Positions 1 to 9,100 of a DNA stretch of 42,294 nt are shown one piece after another. The DNA is taken from positions 1 to 42,294 of the IMG/VR virus record IMGVR_UViG_3300045931_000283, one strand, 5' to 3'. Position 1 is the first letter of the stretch, and the number at the start of each line of letters is the position of its first letter. Made by a program: the position numbers and the translations under genes. The notes beneath the pieces are model-generated. The model was not told the origin of the DNA. It worked only from the letters and a program-made list of their open reading frames with translations, and ran no database searches. This stretch comes from a virus.

Positions 1-1328
1 GTGAAATCGATGCACTAAGTTTTGAGGTTGCAGGATTTCCGTTTCATACTTCCGTGAATCAGGGTGCGCCAAACTCAAACGATACCAATACCGACAAGAA
101 ACTTGCCTGTATCACAAACTGTTATGAGGCGTTTTTAAATGCGGAAACAATTTACTTGGCAACTGACAACGATGTGAACGGGTTGAATCTGCAAAAGGAA
201 CTCATACGACGATTAGGTGCAGAGAGGTGTAAAATCGTCGATTTCCAAGACTGTAAGGATGCAAATGAGTATTTGGTCAAGTACGGTGCTTTTGAACTCT
301 CTACAGCCCTTAAAATGGCTAAAGATGTCAGGGTGGAAGGAATCTTCACTTTGCAGGACAATTTTGAAAGTATGATGAATGGTTTCAAAAACGGTCAGAA
401 CAGGGGAGAGAGTACCTACATCGATGATGTTGACAGGGCTTGGAAGTGGAGAAAAGGGGAAGTTACGGTTTGGACTGGCTATGAAAATGAAGGGAAAACT
501 TTGTTCCTGAATCAACTTTCTGTTTTGAAAGCATACATCGACAAAGATAAGTTTGCGCTTTTTTCGCCTGAGAATATGCCGATGGACGATTTTTATAATG
601 ACTTAATCGAAATGTTTATCGGAAAGACCACAGACCCGTATTACGGTGATATGCAAATGAGCGAGAATGAGTACCTTGAGGCGATGAATTTCATTGATAA
701 GCATTTTTTTATGATTTATCCTGAAGCAGATTTCAAGTTAGAAACGATATTCGAGAAAGCCTTGTTCTTGGTTCGCAAGGAAGGGATTGACCATTTGATA
801 ATCGACCCGTACAATACCGTCGAACATTTGATGGTAGGTGGAGAGCGTGAGGAACTTTACATATCACGATTTATGGCGCGGTTGAAAAGATTTGCTGTGG
901 ACAACAATATTTCGGTTCACTTGGTAGCACATCAAAATACACCAAGACAGAACAAGGAAGATGGTGGCAGGTCATTCAAGCCAATGCTTTCCAATATCAA
1001 AGGGGGTGGAGTATTTGCACAGAAAGCAGATAACGTATGCTACATTTGGCGACCTAACCGATTGTTGGATTTCCGTGACCCTGAAGTGATTTTTGGCAGC
1101 CAAAAGATTAAGAAACAGAAATTGGTTGCACGACCAATGGACATTGATAATATTACGTTTGAATTTAGTGAGAACCGTTACTATTTCGGTGATGAGTGTG
1201 CTTTTGAAAAGATTGACCTTTCAAGGAATGTTGCCCCTAAATCAAAGAGGGTGGAAGAAGAACAATTGACAGTTTTTGATAAAGACCCCCATTTTGTTGG
1301 TAGTGATAAAGAAGACGAACCATTTTAA
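1..1328 (+). CDS. Primase-helicase, C-terminal part (TOPRIM end plus DnaB/gp4-like helicase); 5' end outside window
   Basis: The reading frame is open from base 3, before any start codon, so the gene enters from outside the window. The first residues, GEIDALSFEVAGFP, are the TOPRIM glutamate motif of bacterial and phage primases. ATDNDVNG shortly after is the TOPRIM DxD motif. A RecA-like helicase core follows, with Walker A GYENEGKT, Walker B HLIIDPYN and a sensor-like LVAHQNTPRQ. The order TOPRIM then helicase matches T7 gp4-type primase-helicases, which unwind DNA and make primers at the fork. A GTG at base 54 could be read as a start, but it would delete the TOPRIM glutamate, so I reject it. 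The zinc-finger primase start at 41813 is the likely missing N-terminus. The helicase assignment is firm; the junction is inferred. Confidence 0.9.
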   Translation, partial: EIDALSFEVAGFPFHTSVNQGAPNSNDTNTDKKLACITNCYEAFLNAETIYLATDNDVNGLNLQKELIRRLGAERCKIVDFQDCKDANEYLVKYGAFELSTALKMAKDVRVEGIFTLQDNFESMMNGFKNGQNRGESTYIDDVDRAWKWRKGEVTVWTGYENEGKTLFLNQLSVLKAYIDKDKFALFSPENMPMDDFYNDLIEMFIGKTTDPYYGDMQMSENEYLEAMNFIDKHFFMIYPEADFKLETIFEKALFLVRKEGIDHLIIDPYNTVEHLMVGGEREELYISRFMARLKRFAVDNNISVHLVAHQNTPRQNKEDGGRSFKPMLSNIKGGGVFAQKADNVCYIWRPNRLLDFRDPEVIFGSQKIKKQKLVARPMDIDNITFEFSENRYYFGDECAFEKIDLSRNVAPKSKRVEEEQLTVFDKDPHFVGSDKEDEPF

Positions 1329-1339
1329 AAACTATAAAT

Positions 1340-1852
1340 ATGAGAAATGTAATTTTGTTATTCGTAATTTTATTTACCGTTAGTACAAATGCACAATACG
1401 GTATTGATTGGGGAAGTGATAAATACTTCACGGCATCTGTTTTTAGCAATGCAACTGGAACAATCAGGGATGAAAAGATTGATGTCGGTGCAGAATTTGA
1501 ATGGGTATCTGAACGGGATTATGTCAAGATGGGAGTACAGTATTCACCTGTGCTAAAAGGAGATTCTTATTATACAACTGGAGCGTATGGGCTTAACTTT
1601 AAATCAACCCCGTTTGAGGACTGGAGAGGTTATACAGGAATCCGATTTGGTTTTATCCACAGGGATTTAGGCAGGGGTAAAGCCACAAGTTACGGACTGT
1701 TCGGTTTAGAAGCAGGGGTTGACTATAACATCAATGACAAATTTTTTGTCGGAGCAAGTGCCATCTACGATTACAGAACGGATTACGCTCATACGGATGA
1801 AAGGCTGCGATGGGATTTCTCAGCAAGGGTTAGGGCAGGAATTAAATTTTAA
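1340..1852 (+). CDS. Outer-membrane beta-barrel-like protein with signal peptide
   Basis: This 170-aa protein starts with a typical signal peptide (MRNVILLFVILFTVSTNAQ, likely cleaved after the Ala at about residue 18). The mature part alternates hydrophobic and polar residues in short amphipathic strands (for example GYTGIRFGFIH, SYGLFGLEAGVDYNI, FFVGASAIYDYR). It ends in a terminal phenylalanine (RAGIKF), the usual beta-signal of outer-membrane barrels. An 8-strand barrel would fit the length. It lies 11 bp after the helicase and 9 bp before a small membrane protein, so it is probably co-transcribed with both. A phage-borne barrel could change the host surface, for example to block superinfection, but that role is inference. 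No specific family was recognised. Confidence 0.7.
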   Translation: MRNVILLFVILFTVSTNAQYGIDWGSDKYFTASVFSNATGTIRDEKIDVGAEFEWVSERDYVKMGVQYSPVLKGDSYYTTGAYGLNFKSTPFEDWRGYTGIRFGFIHRDLGRGKATSYGLFGLEAGVDYNINDKFFVGASAIYDYRTDYAHTDERLRWDFSARVRAGIKF

Positions 1853-1861
1853 TATAAATAT

Positions 1862-2119
1862 ATGATGGACTTAAAGAGTGGAATCAAGAAAGCGAAAAAG
1901 AGAAGAATGTTTTATTTATTTGTGGCTACCTTGTATGTGGCTGTAGGTATGGTTACTTGGTATTATCGGGAAGAAGGTGATGGATTTTTTGATAAATACC
2001 TTGTGTCGATTTTTGGATTGGTTTTTATATTCATCTTTCTTGGTTATCATAGTTTGGTAGATGATTTAGAGCAAATTGAAAAGCAATTTGAGGAACTACA
2101 TAAAAGAAAGAAATTATGA
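1862..2119 (+). CDS. Small two-TM membrane protein
   Basis: The 85-aa product has a basic N-terminus (KKAKKRR), a first membrane segment (MFYLFVATLYVAVGMVTW), a short acidic loop (REEGDG), a second membrane segment (YLVSIFGLVFIFIFLGY) and a charged helical tail (DDLEQIEKQFEEL). An ATG three bases downstream is an equally possible start. It overlaps the next gene by 4 bp (ATGA), suggesting translational coupling. The next gene has the same architecture. Two small two-TM proteins in tandem could be holin-like or could be inner-membrane partners of the barrel just upstream. There is no sequence signature to choose between these. Confidence 0.7.
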   Translation: MMDLKSGIKKAKKRRMFYLFVATLYVAVGMVTWYYREEGDGFFDKYLVSIFGLVFIFIFLGYHSLVDDLEQIEKQFEELHKRKKL

Positions 2120-2370
2120 ATTTAGAACAAACACAGAGAGCGTTGGAAACATTGAAATCAATGCGGAAGACTTTGATATTTATCACATCGTTTTATTTTA
2201 TTATAAATGCGGTATTGATTTGTATGATTGATGATTACGAATTTGACATAGCTAACGTAATTTTAATTATCGGCACGTTGTTTTTTTTAGTAGCTTTATT
2301 GTTAGTACACAAGTTGATACATCGATATGAGAGAATTGAAAAAGAAATTATTGATAGGGATAGACCCTGA
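2116..2370 (+). CDS. Small two-TM membrane protein, possible paralogue of the preceding one
   Basis: The 84-aa product has an N-terminal helix (LEQTQRALETLKSMRK), a TM segment (TLIFITSFYFIINAVLICMI), a short acidic loop (DDYEFD) and a second TM segment (VILIIGTLFFLVALLLV), then a charged tail (HRYERIEKEIIDRD). The layout is close to that of the protein before it. Its start overlaps the previous stop (ATGA), and its last 44 bp overlap the following RuvC-like gene in another frame. Function is unknown; holin-like is one possibility from size and topology only. Confidence 0.65.
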   Translation: MNLEQTQRALETLKSMRKTLIFITSFYFIINAVLICMIDDYEFDIANVILIIGTLFFLVALLLVHKLIHRYERIEKEIIDRDRP

Positions 2371-2764
2371 CGTTCATAAATCAGGGTTCTCTATGATTAA
2401 TAATGGCAGCACCATCATAACAAATCACACCTTCTTTGAGATTTTTGATATTCTGAAATATTACAAGGAAAGGGAAGTTAAGCCTACAGTTTACATCGAG
2501 TGCGGTTTTCTGAACAATTCCAACTGGCACAAAATAGCAGGGGAATCTTCTGCAATAAATGCCAAGATAGGAGAGCGCACAGGCGCAAACTTTGAGGTTG
2601 CCAAGAAACTGTGTGAGATGTGTGAGTATCTGAAAATTCCTTACGTTCAAATTAAGCCGACAAGACATAAGGTGAACGCTAAGGAATTCAAGGTGCTGAC
2701 TGGAATCAAGCAAAGGACGAATCAGGATGAGCGTGACAGTTTTATGTTGATATTTGGAAGATAA
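2327..2764 (+). CDS. RuvC-like Holliday junction resolvase / RNase H-fold nuclease
   Basis: The 145-aa product has the RuvC-type catalytic layout: Asp13 in LLIGIDPDVHKSG, Glu58 in TVYIECGF, and a C-terminal acidic pair in QDERDSF (Asp134 and Asp137). RuvC-family enzymes cut four-way junctions with two metal ions. Phage versions resolve recombination or replication intermediates before packaging. The length (about 145-170 aa) fits the family. The start lies inside the previous gene, but the first catalytic strand begins at about residue 8, so little could be trimmed. It follows replication genes, which fits the role. The exact subfamily is uncertain. Confidence 0.75.
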   Translation: MRELKKKLLIGIDPDVHKSGFSMINNGSTIITNHTFFEIFDILKYYKEREVKPTVYIECGFLNNSNWHKIAGESSAINAKIGERTGANFEVAKKLCEMCEYLKIPYVQIKPTRHKVNAKEFKVLTGIKQRTNQDERDSFMLIFGR

Positions 2765-2783
2765 ATAATTTTGTTTATATTTG
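2753..2783 (+). promoter_or_regulatory. Bacteroidota-type promoter
   Basis: TTTG at 2753-2756, a 19-nt spacer and TATATTTG at 2776-2783 match the Bacteroidota sigma-A consensus (TTTG/TAnnTTTG). The -33 element lies within the last codons of the RuvC-like gene. It would start a transcript about 15 nt ahead of the alpha-CTD-like gene at 2805. It lacks the palindrome found at the early promoters. Confidence 0.6.
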
Positions 2784-2804
2784 CGTATAACTCAAACATA
2801 AATT

Positions 2805-3131
2805 ATGATAACCGAAGAAGAATTTTTAAAAGCTATCGAAACCGTGAACAATTATAAACTTCAGGTTTCAAACTCATATCGTGAAATGCAAAAGGTTCTT
2901 AATGAAAACCATTTCAGTTCCATATCGCTGACTGAAGACACACATATAAATGAATCAGGGTTGTCTGTCCTGCAAAGGAATATTTTAAAAGCGCAGGGAT
3001 TTGAAAAACTGAGTGATTTAAAGAACATCACAGAGAAAGAACTAAAAATGTTCAGGTATTGCGGAACAAAAGCGTTTGTAGATATAACCGAATGTCTTTT
3101 TCAGGCAGGAATAATTTTAAGAAAAGAATAA
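2805..3131 (+). CDS. RNA polymerase alpha-subunit C-terminal-domain-like protein
   Basis: The 108-aa product has an N-terminal helical part (residues 1-45) and a C-terminal domain (about 50-105) that follows the alpha-CTD pattern of bacterial RpoA: LSVLQRNILKAQGF, then LSDLKNITEKEL, then MFRYCGTKAFVDI. The helix-hairpin-helix signature in RpoA is usually LG-KSL-EI; here it is CGTKAFVDI. In the host the alpha-CTD binds UP elements, activators and sigma region 4. A phage copy could bind DNA or compete for regulators, but this is inference. It has its own promoter at 2753-2783. The domain similarity is clear by eye; the function is not. Confidence 0.65.
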   Translation: MITEEEFLKAIETVNNYKLQVSNSYREMQKVLNENHFSSISLTEDTHINESGLSVLQRNILKAQGFEKLSDLKNITEKELKMFRYCGTKAFVDITECLFQAGIILRKE

Positions 3132-3133
3132 CT

Positions 3134-3622
3134 ATGGAAGAATGGAAATTTATTTATGAATCTAAAATTTACCAAATTTCAAATACAGGTAAAGTAAGGT
3201 CAATCGGAAGGGCAACCAAAATAATCAGAAACGGTGTGAAGTATGATGCTTGGCATCAAGGCAAGGAAATAGCCTCACGCTGCACTAAGATGAATCCTCA
3301 TTATTTTGTGTACATAAACCATCCTGACAAGAACGGTGATGATAAGAGGAAAATCTTTTACATACACAGGTTGGTGGCTGACCACTTTATCGAGAAACCG
3401 CCAAGAATTGTTGACAGGGAAGAAGCAGGGGGTACTGTTTATGCAAGCCATATTGAGAAAGATTACACCAATAATCACTACACCAATATCAGATGGATTA
3501 CGCACCGTGACCTGATAAACAGCCAACCCAAAAGATTAGCAGACCCAACTAAGGCTTGGCGCACAAGACGGGAGAAATACGGAAAATCCGGCTCACCTGC
3601 TAAAGAACTGGAAATCAAATAG
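3134..3622 (+). CDS. NUMOD4/HNH homing-type endonuclease
   Basis: I start this at 3134 (MEEWKFIYESKIYQISNTG) because the opening residues are the NUMOD4 motif that begins HNH homing proteins; an upstream in-frame start would overlap the preceding gene. The 162-aa product then has the HNH region FYIHRLVADHF (residues 75-85), followed by SHIEKDYTNNHYTNIRW, the counterpart of the usual NHIDGNKxNNxxxNLxW. The first Asn of the usual NH pair is Ser here. The basic tail fits DNA binding. Such free-standing nucleases nick or cut DNA and spread between phages. No split gene surrounds it, so it appears to be free-standing. Confidence 0.8.
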   Translation: MEEWKFIYESKIYQISNTGKVRSIGRATKIIRNGVKYDAWHQGKEIASRCTKMNPHYFVYINHPDKNGDDKRKIFYIHRLVADHFIEKPPRIVDREEAGGTVYASHIEKDYTNNHYTNIRWITHRDLINSQPKRLADPTKAWRTRREKYGKSGSPAKELEIK

Positions 3623-3629
3623 TTATGTT

Positions 3630-3815
3630 ATGAAATTCACTCACCTATATGACAGGGTTTTGGGATGGTCTTCGACAAATATAAAACCGTCCGATTTTGA
3701 CGTTGTAGAGGAACTTGGATGGAATCGTTTTGATGGAATAGTTTACTTGGCAATTTCAGCCACAGGACGAAGATACATTTTCCGTGATAACTCAAATGTA
3801 AAAGTCATAGGGTGA
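3630..3815 (+). CDS. Small hypothetical protein (61 aa)
   Basis: This short product has no recognised motif. It contains a beta-rich second half (GIVYLAISATGRRYIFRD). It follows the HNH gene by 7 bp and its TGA stop overlaps the ATG of the next small gene (TGATG), so the two are probably translated together. Function unknown. Confidence 0.55.
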   Translation: MKFTHLYDRVLGWSSTNIKPSDFDVVEELGWNRFDGIVYLAISATGRRYIFRDNSNVKVIG

Positions 3816-3976
3816 TGTTGCTGCCTGACACCGAAATAGAGATAATCGCAATCAAGAACGGGAAGTACTATAAGCAGATTATGACTGTTTGGCAATGGCA
3901 GCATTTTAAGAAGAAAAAAGGATTTAGATACAAAGCATACGAACTGGGATTTTCGCAATACAAAACTGAAAATTAA
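3815..3976 (+). CDS. Small hypothetical protein (53 aa)
   Basis: The ATG at 3815 overlaps the previous stop by one base, and the frame stays open to TAA at 3974-3976. The product begins MLLPDTEIEIIAIKNGKYYK and is basic in its second half (QHFKKKKGFRYKAY). The tight coupling to the upstream gene and the lack of another use for these bases support it. No family recognised. Confidence 0.5.
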   Translation: MLLPDTEIEIIAIKNGKYYKQIMTVWQWQHFKKKKGFRYKAYELGFSQYKTEN

Positions 3977-3992
3977 TTAAAATCTAAACATT

Positions 3993-4253
3993 ATGTATGG
4001 TGGTGAATTATTTGCAAAACAACTGAATATCGACGTTATGTCTTTAGCTGAGAGATGTTCAAAATATACTGTCTTTTATTGTGAACTTTGGGAAGACAAA
4101 AGTGGTAAAGTCAACAATGAATTATTGATGGATTTCGTCGTCAATAACTTCACGCCCCGTGAAATCTTGTTCCTTGCCATAAATCATTTATCTGACCAAA
4201 GTGACAGGATTATAAACGGGATAATTGAACAAAATGAGAGTGGTAAATATTAA
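3993..4253 (+). CDS. Small hypothetical protein (86 aa)
   Basis: The product is a soluble, mixed-charge protein (MYGGELFAKQLNIDVMSLAE...) with no motif I recognise. The A-rich sequence before the ATG (TTAAAATCTAAACATT) is a usual start context here. Its end overlaps the following small gene by 20 bp. Confidence 0.55.
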   Translation: MYGGELFAKQLNIDVMSLAERCSKYTVFYCELWEDKSGKVNNELLMDFVVNNFTPREILFLAINHLSDQSDRIINGIIEQNESGKY

Positions 4254-4407
4254 AATACAAAAACCCCCTTTTGTTATCCTTGTCACTCAATTTGACAACG
4301 AACCCGATGTTTTGTATCACTATCATTTAGAATCGGTGAAATCAAAGAACCGCTACAATGACATAGGATGTTGGCATATAAAATATAAAGTGGCTGCATT
4401 GAATTAA
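4234..4407 (+). CDS. Small hypothetical protein (57 aa)
   Basis: I choose the ATG at 4234 (MRVVNIKIQKPPFVIL) over a TTG nine bases upstream. The product is short, beta-rich and has no known motif. It is the last gene of the plus-strand group; its TAA stop merges into the terminator stem at 4406. Confidence 0.5.
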   Translation: MRVVNIKIQKPPFVILVTQFDNEPDVLYHYHLESVKSKNRYNDIGCWHIKYKVAALN

Positions 4408-4437
4408 AAACCCTGTATTGAGAAATACAGGGTTTTT
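4406..4437. terminator. Bidirectional intrinsic terminator between convergent operons
   Basis: A perfect 14-bp inverted repeat (AAAAACCCTGTATT at 4406-4419 and its complement at 4424-4437) encloses a GAGA loop. The A/T flanks give a U-tract when read from either strand. It sits between the last plus-strand gene and the end of the minus-strand late block, where a two-way terminator is expected. Confidence 0.9.
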
Positions 4438-4486
4438 GTTGGAGTAGTTCACCGAAATGTCACATACTAAAGTTAACGGGGTAAAT

Positions 4487-4813
4487 TTACGATTTTTTTC
4501 TGTCTTTATCCGTATGATTTTTTTCTAACTTCATATTCCTTAAATCGGCAATCCTGTTTTCTTTTAACGGGTCTAATTGCAATCCTAATTTTTCCAATAC
4601 CAAATCATCAAGATAAGTATTGCTTTTCCCCCATTCAGCGAATTCTTCTTCAGTCAGGTTAATGTTCCCTTCTGCCAGTCTTTCTTCTTTATCGGTAATA
4701 ACTTCATAGTACAGAGTACAACTAACGGCATCCGTATCAAAAGACACTACTCTGATTTTTAGTTCAGTTCCTACTTTGGCAGGTAATCCCAATGATATAG
4801 GTTTTATTCTCAT
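4487..4813 (-). CDS. Hypothetical protein at the end of the late block (108 aa)
   Basis: The product begins MRIKPISLGLPAKVGTELKI and has a beta-rich first half (LKIRVVSFDTDAVSCTLYYEVI), then an acidic helical part and a charged tail. It is the last gene of the minus-strand structural block, right after the fibre genes. In similar phages this slot often holds a small fibre-associated or assembly protein. The sequence gives no direct sign of function. Confidence 0.6.
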   Translation of the reverse strand: MRIKPISLGLPAKVGTELKIRVVSFDTDAVSCTLYYEVITDKEERLAEGNINLTEEEFAEWGKSNTYLDDLVLEKLGLQLDPLKENRIADLRNMKLEKNHTDKDRKKS

Positions 4814-4861
4814 AATATTGATTATTAGATTGATAGCATAAATATAATAAAAATTACTTTA

Positions 4862-6175
4862 TTAAGTCAAAGTATTTGGTGGTAATCCTAAATTTACAAG
4901 AAACGTATTGTAATTATCCCTTAGAGATGTTGCTTGAGCAAGTGTAAGTGATGAGCCAATGGCATAAAATGCAAAGGTGTGTAGTCCATATCCTGTTGAG
5001 TTCCTGCCAATCCATTGGGCTACTGTAGGCATTACATCTGCTGTTTGGGTTCTTCCTGTAGTTTCTGTTAATCTCTTTATAATCCTGATAACTGTATTGC
5101 TATCCCTGTAGATACCGCCCATTCCTGCACCACCTAAACTGACGTTACCGCCTGTCAAAGCTAATGTGGCATTTATTTTATGGTTAGATGTTGCCGTTGA
5201 AAACATCGCATTGTTATTTGATGAGTTGCCATCAATTGTTGAACCACCACCCCCTGTTGCATAAAGCATAGCGGTTCTACCTGCATTATTCAATGTATAA
5301 TTAACTGCGTGAGTTGAAGGAATAAAACCTGTATCTAAATATCCTGTTGTTCCATCTAAAGAAAATCCTGTTTCAATGTAAGTCATTGTTCCATTAATGG
5401 TAATCAAGGGAGAAGTAGCAGGATTCTTCCAATCTATCCTGCTGAAATTTTGCAATAATGTTGTAGGGGTAGCTTGATATGTTGTGGCAGTATTACCATA
5501 TTCTATTTGAACTCCCCACAGATAAAAACCTGCAAGACCGTCACCAATATAAGCACCTGCCTGAGTGTAAAATGCAGGTTGTAAAGTTGTGGCAGCAGCA
5601 CCAGTCTGTCTTGTCATTGTGCAGTAATACCATCCATTACCCACACTTGTTATAGTTGTTCCTGTTCCAATATCCACAGTACCATTTGTAAGGTTAAAAA
5701 CCCTTATCATACCAGTAACACCATCATTAAAATTGACTTGTGGATTCATTTTTTCCTGACCTTTCAGATAAAATGATAATGTATAATTTGTATTAGCAAG
5801 ACAAGCTACGTTTTGTTGTACATAATGCGTAAAATTGGCTGTATTATCTATTATCTTATCCGCAGAAGTGGTTGAATCGGGAGCAAGACCACTATTTCCT
5901 GTAACTGTACTATTTGATTTTAACCATTCTGCATTATCAATTTGCTGACTATATCTAATCAGGTTTGGTGAATTGTTGAATGCAAAATTATAAATCCTAT
6001 CCATTTTGCTCCAAAGACCCGAACTTTTCAAGGTAGCAATAAAAGCATCAATACTTTGCAATTGTCTTGTTGCTGGCAATGTAAATCCTGATGATTGTGC
6101 CTTATTGATTATAGCGGTCAATTCTGTAGAATAACCTGCTTTTCTTGTTGTCAGATATAATGCTACGGGATTCAT
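4862..6175 (-). CDS. Lectin-like tail protein, probable receptor-binding or adhesin subunit
   Basis: The 437-aa product starts with a short helical region (residues 1-60). A beta-sandwich-like domain follows, with the run NLIRYSQQIDNAEWLKSNST and, later, YTLSFYLKG, GWYYCTMTRQTG and FYLWGVQIEYGNTATTYQAT. This set is characteristic of carbohydrate-binding/concanavalin-type domains found in phage fibre and spike proteins. The C-terminal half (about 235-437) is a second Gly/Ser/Thr-rich beta domain. It lies 3 bp downstream of the big fibre gene, so it is likely a tip or decoration of the fibre that binds surface glycans. The lectin fold is inferred from pattern only. Confidence 0.65.
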   Translation of the reverse strand: MNPVALYLTTRKAGYSTELTAIINKAQSSGFTLPATRQLQSIDAFIATLKSSGLWSKMDRIYNFAFNNSPNLIRYSQQIDNAEWLKSNSTVTGNSGLAPDSTTSADKIIDNTANFTHYVQQNVACLANTNYTLSFYLKGQEKMNPQVNFNDGVTGMIRVFNLTNGTVDIGTGTTITSVGNGWYYCTMTRQTGAAATTLQPAFYTQAGAYIGDGLAGFYLWGVQIEYGNTATTYQATPTTLLQNFSRIDWKNPATSPLITINGTMTYIETGFSLDGTTGYLDTGFIPSTHAVNYTLNNAGRTAMLYATGGGGSTIDGNSSNNNAMFSTATSNHKINATLALTGGNVSLGGAGMGGIYRDSNTVIRIIKRLTETTGRTQTADVMPTVAQWIGRNSTGYGLHTFAFYAIGSSLTLAQATSLRDNYNTFLVNLGLPPNTLT

Positions 6176-6178
6176 AAC

Positions 6179-9100
6179 TTAATAATTTGTGATGTAAACA
6201 TAATCGGTCATTCCTACACTTATGACTGATGCGGTACTACCTACTGCTCCAGTCATTTGTAAAGTTCCATTCATTGCAACCATTGTTCTTCCTGAGAACT
6301 GGACAAAGGTTATTGTTCCTGTGCCTAATTTTGTTACAGTACAGGTTATTGCAGAATCCACAGTAAATGTCACCGCATTTGCACCATTGTCAAAAACAAC
6401 GTTTTTACCATACAACAATATACCGTTAGCATCTGTTTGTGAAGGTCTGACATCTGCACTTGCTCCCAATGTTAGTGTCACCTGTGTAATATCAGGTGCA
6501 TACCATCCGCCAGCACCCCTTATACAAATACTTGTTGGGTAATCAGTACAAAACACCATCAATCCTCCTGTTGGCGAACTTATTGCCTGACGTTGTGCGT
6601 GTGTCATTCTTGGTGGCAGGAATCCTTTTGTTGTGCTGTCAACCTGTAACTGAGCAGAGGTTCTTTCAAATGAAGGGTTTATTGCTACAGTACCGCTTGT
6701 GTATAAAACAAGTTGTTTAGTGTTGACGGTATAGTTAGCTGCAATCGTTAAATTGCCTAATATGCCTGACCCACCTGAAGTTGTTCCTATTATAAATTGT
6801 GTATTTGTTGCTCTGAATGTTGCTAAACCATAATTTGTTGTATCAGCGACACCATCATTGATGTGAAGGATTATTTCTGAGCGAACAGCCTGAGATAATG
6901 ATGCTCCTTTTGGCGACAATACCAATACAGTTCCAACATCTGTTCCTGATGTTGGATATAGCGTTTGTTGGGCGATATTATCTACCGTGCTATTGTTGTA
7001 CATTTTCAGGTTTCTGTTTGTTCCTGCTGCTGTCAATGTGAAAGCGGTTGCGGAAACAGACCCACCAACTTGCAAATAATCTACACCATTATCTGATGTA
7101 TTAATCATAACGTGACCATTTGTTTCTAATAGCATTTGCGTTGGTGGGAACGCATTTGTTGTTCCTGTACCAAAAGCAATACCGCCCATCGTACTGTTCA
7201 TACGAATATCTGCCCTTCCGCTTGTTATTCCTGCGAGTAAAATTCCTACATTTCCGCCAGGTTGTGCGAGGCTAATTAAGCCTATATCAGCAGTTCCATT
7301 GCTTATAAATGCTGAGTAGTGTCCTTTTGCATTAAAGTTAAATCTTTGCACTCCGTTTGCTGTGACATTAATCAAATCTGTGGTCGAATGTTCGGATGCA
7401 GGATTTGCGATTGAAAGACTACCTACAGTTGAAAATGATTGAGCGAAGAACATTGCATTATCATCAATGTATGCTTTTTCTACCCCTGCCTTAGTAAACA
7501 CAAATGGTTTTGCATAACCTGTTCCTGAAGGACTATCAATCAATATACCTGCACCGCCTATCCTGTTTTGTATTTTTAAAGCTGTACCTGCGCTATAATT
7601 ATCAAGATACACACCTATTGTATCATATACGTTAAGAACCCTTAAACCATATCCTGTTCCGTAATTTTCTATGCTTATACCATCTCCTGACCCGTTATTG
7701 TATGTAAATATACCTACACCTGCTGCATTGTTATAGGTGAAGATACCACTACCTGTGTTTGTGTTGTAAGTGGCTAAAGCATAAGAACTTGCAGGTGTAC
7801 CTGCTATTGGGTTCTGAAGGCTTATACATCCCTGATTTGTTCCTGCATTTGTGCTCGCTTTTGTACCTGAGAATGTTTCACCGCCAGTTTTATGTAAGGC
7901 GTTTGAATCTAAAGCATAAGTATTGCCATCTAAGCTACCGTCACCTTTTGTGAACTGTGTTGCCGTACCGCCTAATGTCTTGAAAGCATTTGCTTTTATA
8001 TTCCCGTTCACATCAAGTTTTTCGGCAGGGTTTGTTTTCCCAATCCCGATATTTGTTCCTGTATCGAAAATCAATGAATCACCTATCACATTAGCAGTAG
8101 TGAATTTTGGAACGTAACCAACATTACCACCGCCCCCCATACCGCTTGGTATAGAATTGTAAATCGTTTGCCAAGTTACAAATGACATTACTTTTCCGTT
8201 TGTGCTGCTGCCAACCGCAAATACATCACTTGGATTTAATGCCACCTGATAATTGATGGCAGACCAATTGAACAGGGTCATCTGAATCCAAGATGTCATA
8301 CCGCCAACTGAAGGGTATTTCAAGGTGCTGTTTTCACTTCCTGCAAGGTTTTGTGACTTATTAACTTTGTCCTCTTTCAGTTCCAGTCCTTCCGCACCGA
8401 CCTGAACCAAGTTTATGTTTTTTCTAATTATCCTAAAGTAGAACTTAAACACTTTAAATTCACCACTACCATCTGAAAGTAAATAAAGTTCAGCAGGGAA
8501 ATCTCTAACATTCTCATCTGCTATTGGGAATGATACAGAAAATGTATTTGGGTTTGAGCCCGAAGATTTGGCGGTCAATGTAAAAGCGGTTATTTCATTT
8601 TCGTCTGCTGAACCTATTCCTGTCTTGAAAAGTATTTGGTATTTTTGATTGTTTGCCATTGTACTTACATCCAATGTAATCCTTAAATCCACAGTATCAC
8701 CAATATCCAAATCCGTGAAATCCATTTGGCTGTCATCTGCTCTCCAAATATTAGCCACTCCCAAAGGTGCATTTGTTGAATCTGAATCAAGACCTTCACC
8801 ATCATTCGGAATAAGAGTAGGAACTGCATTTCCAAAGAAAACAGGGGTTTCCTGTGTGAGCAAATCCTCATATATGAAGTAGCCCACAGTATTCATAAAC
8901 GTTTCGGGAGTTTCAGGAATTGGCGCAAAGATGTAATTTGTTCCTGTGGGGTCAGTTATCAGCATTTTATCGGCAACCAAACTATGAGGCATATCTTCCA
9001 GTTCAGTTGTTCTTGATACGTTATGGAATGGAACTGCAATCAATCTCAATTGGTTTTCATCTACAACCACAGCCATTCCATCCTTGCCAATATATTTGAA

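Noticed and set aside
3134-3622. HNH gene as part of a group I intron or intein
   Set aside because: Neighbouring genes are complete on both sides and no split exon was found.
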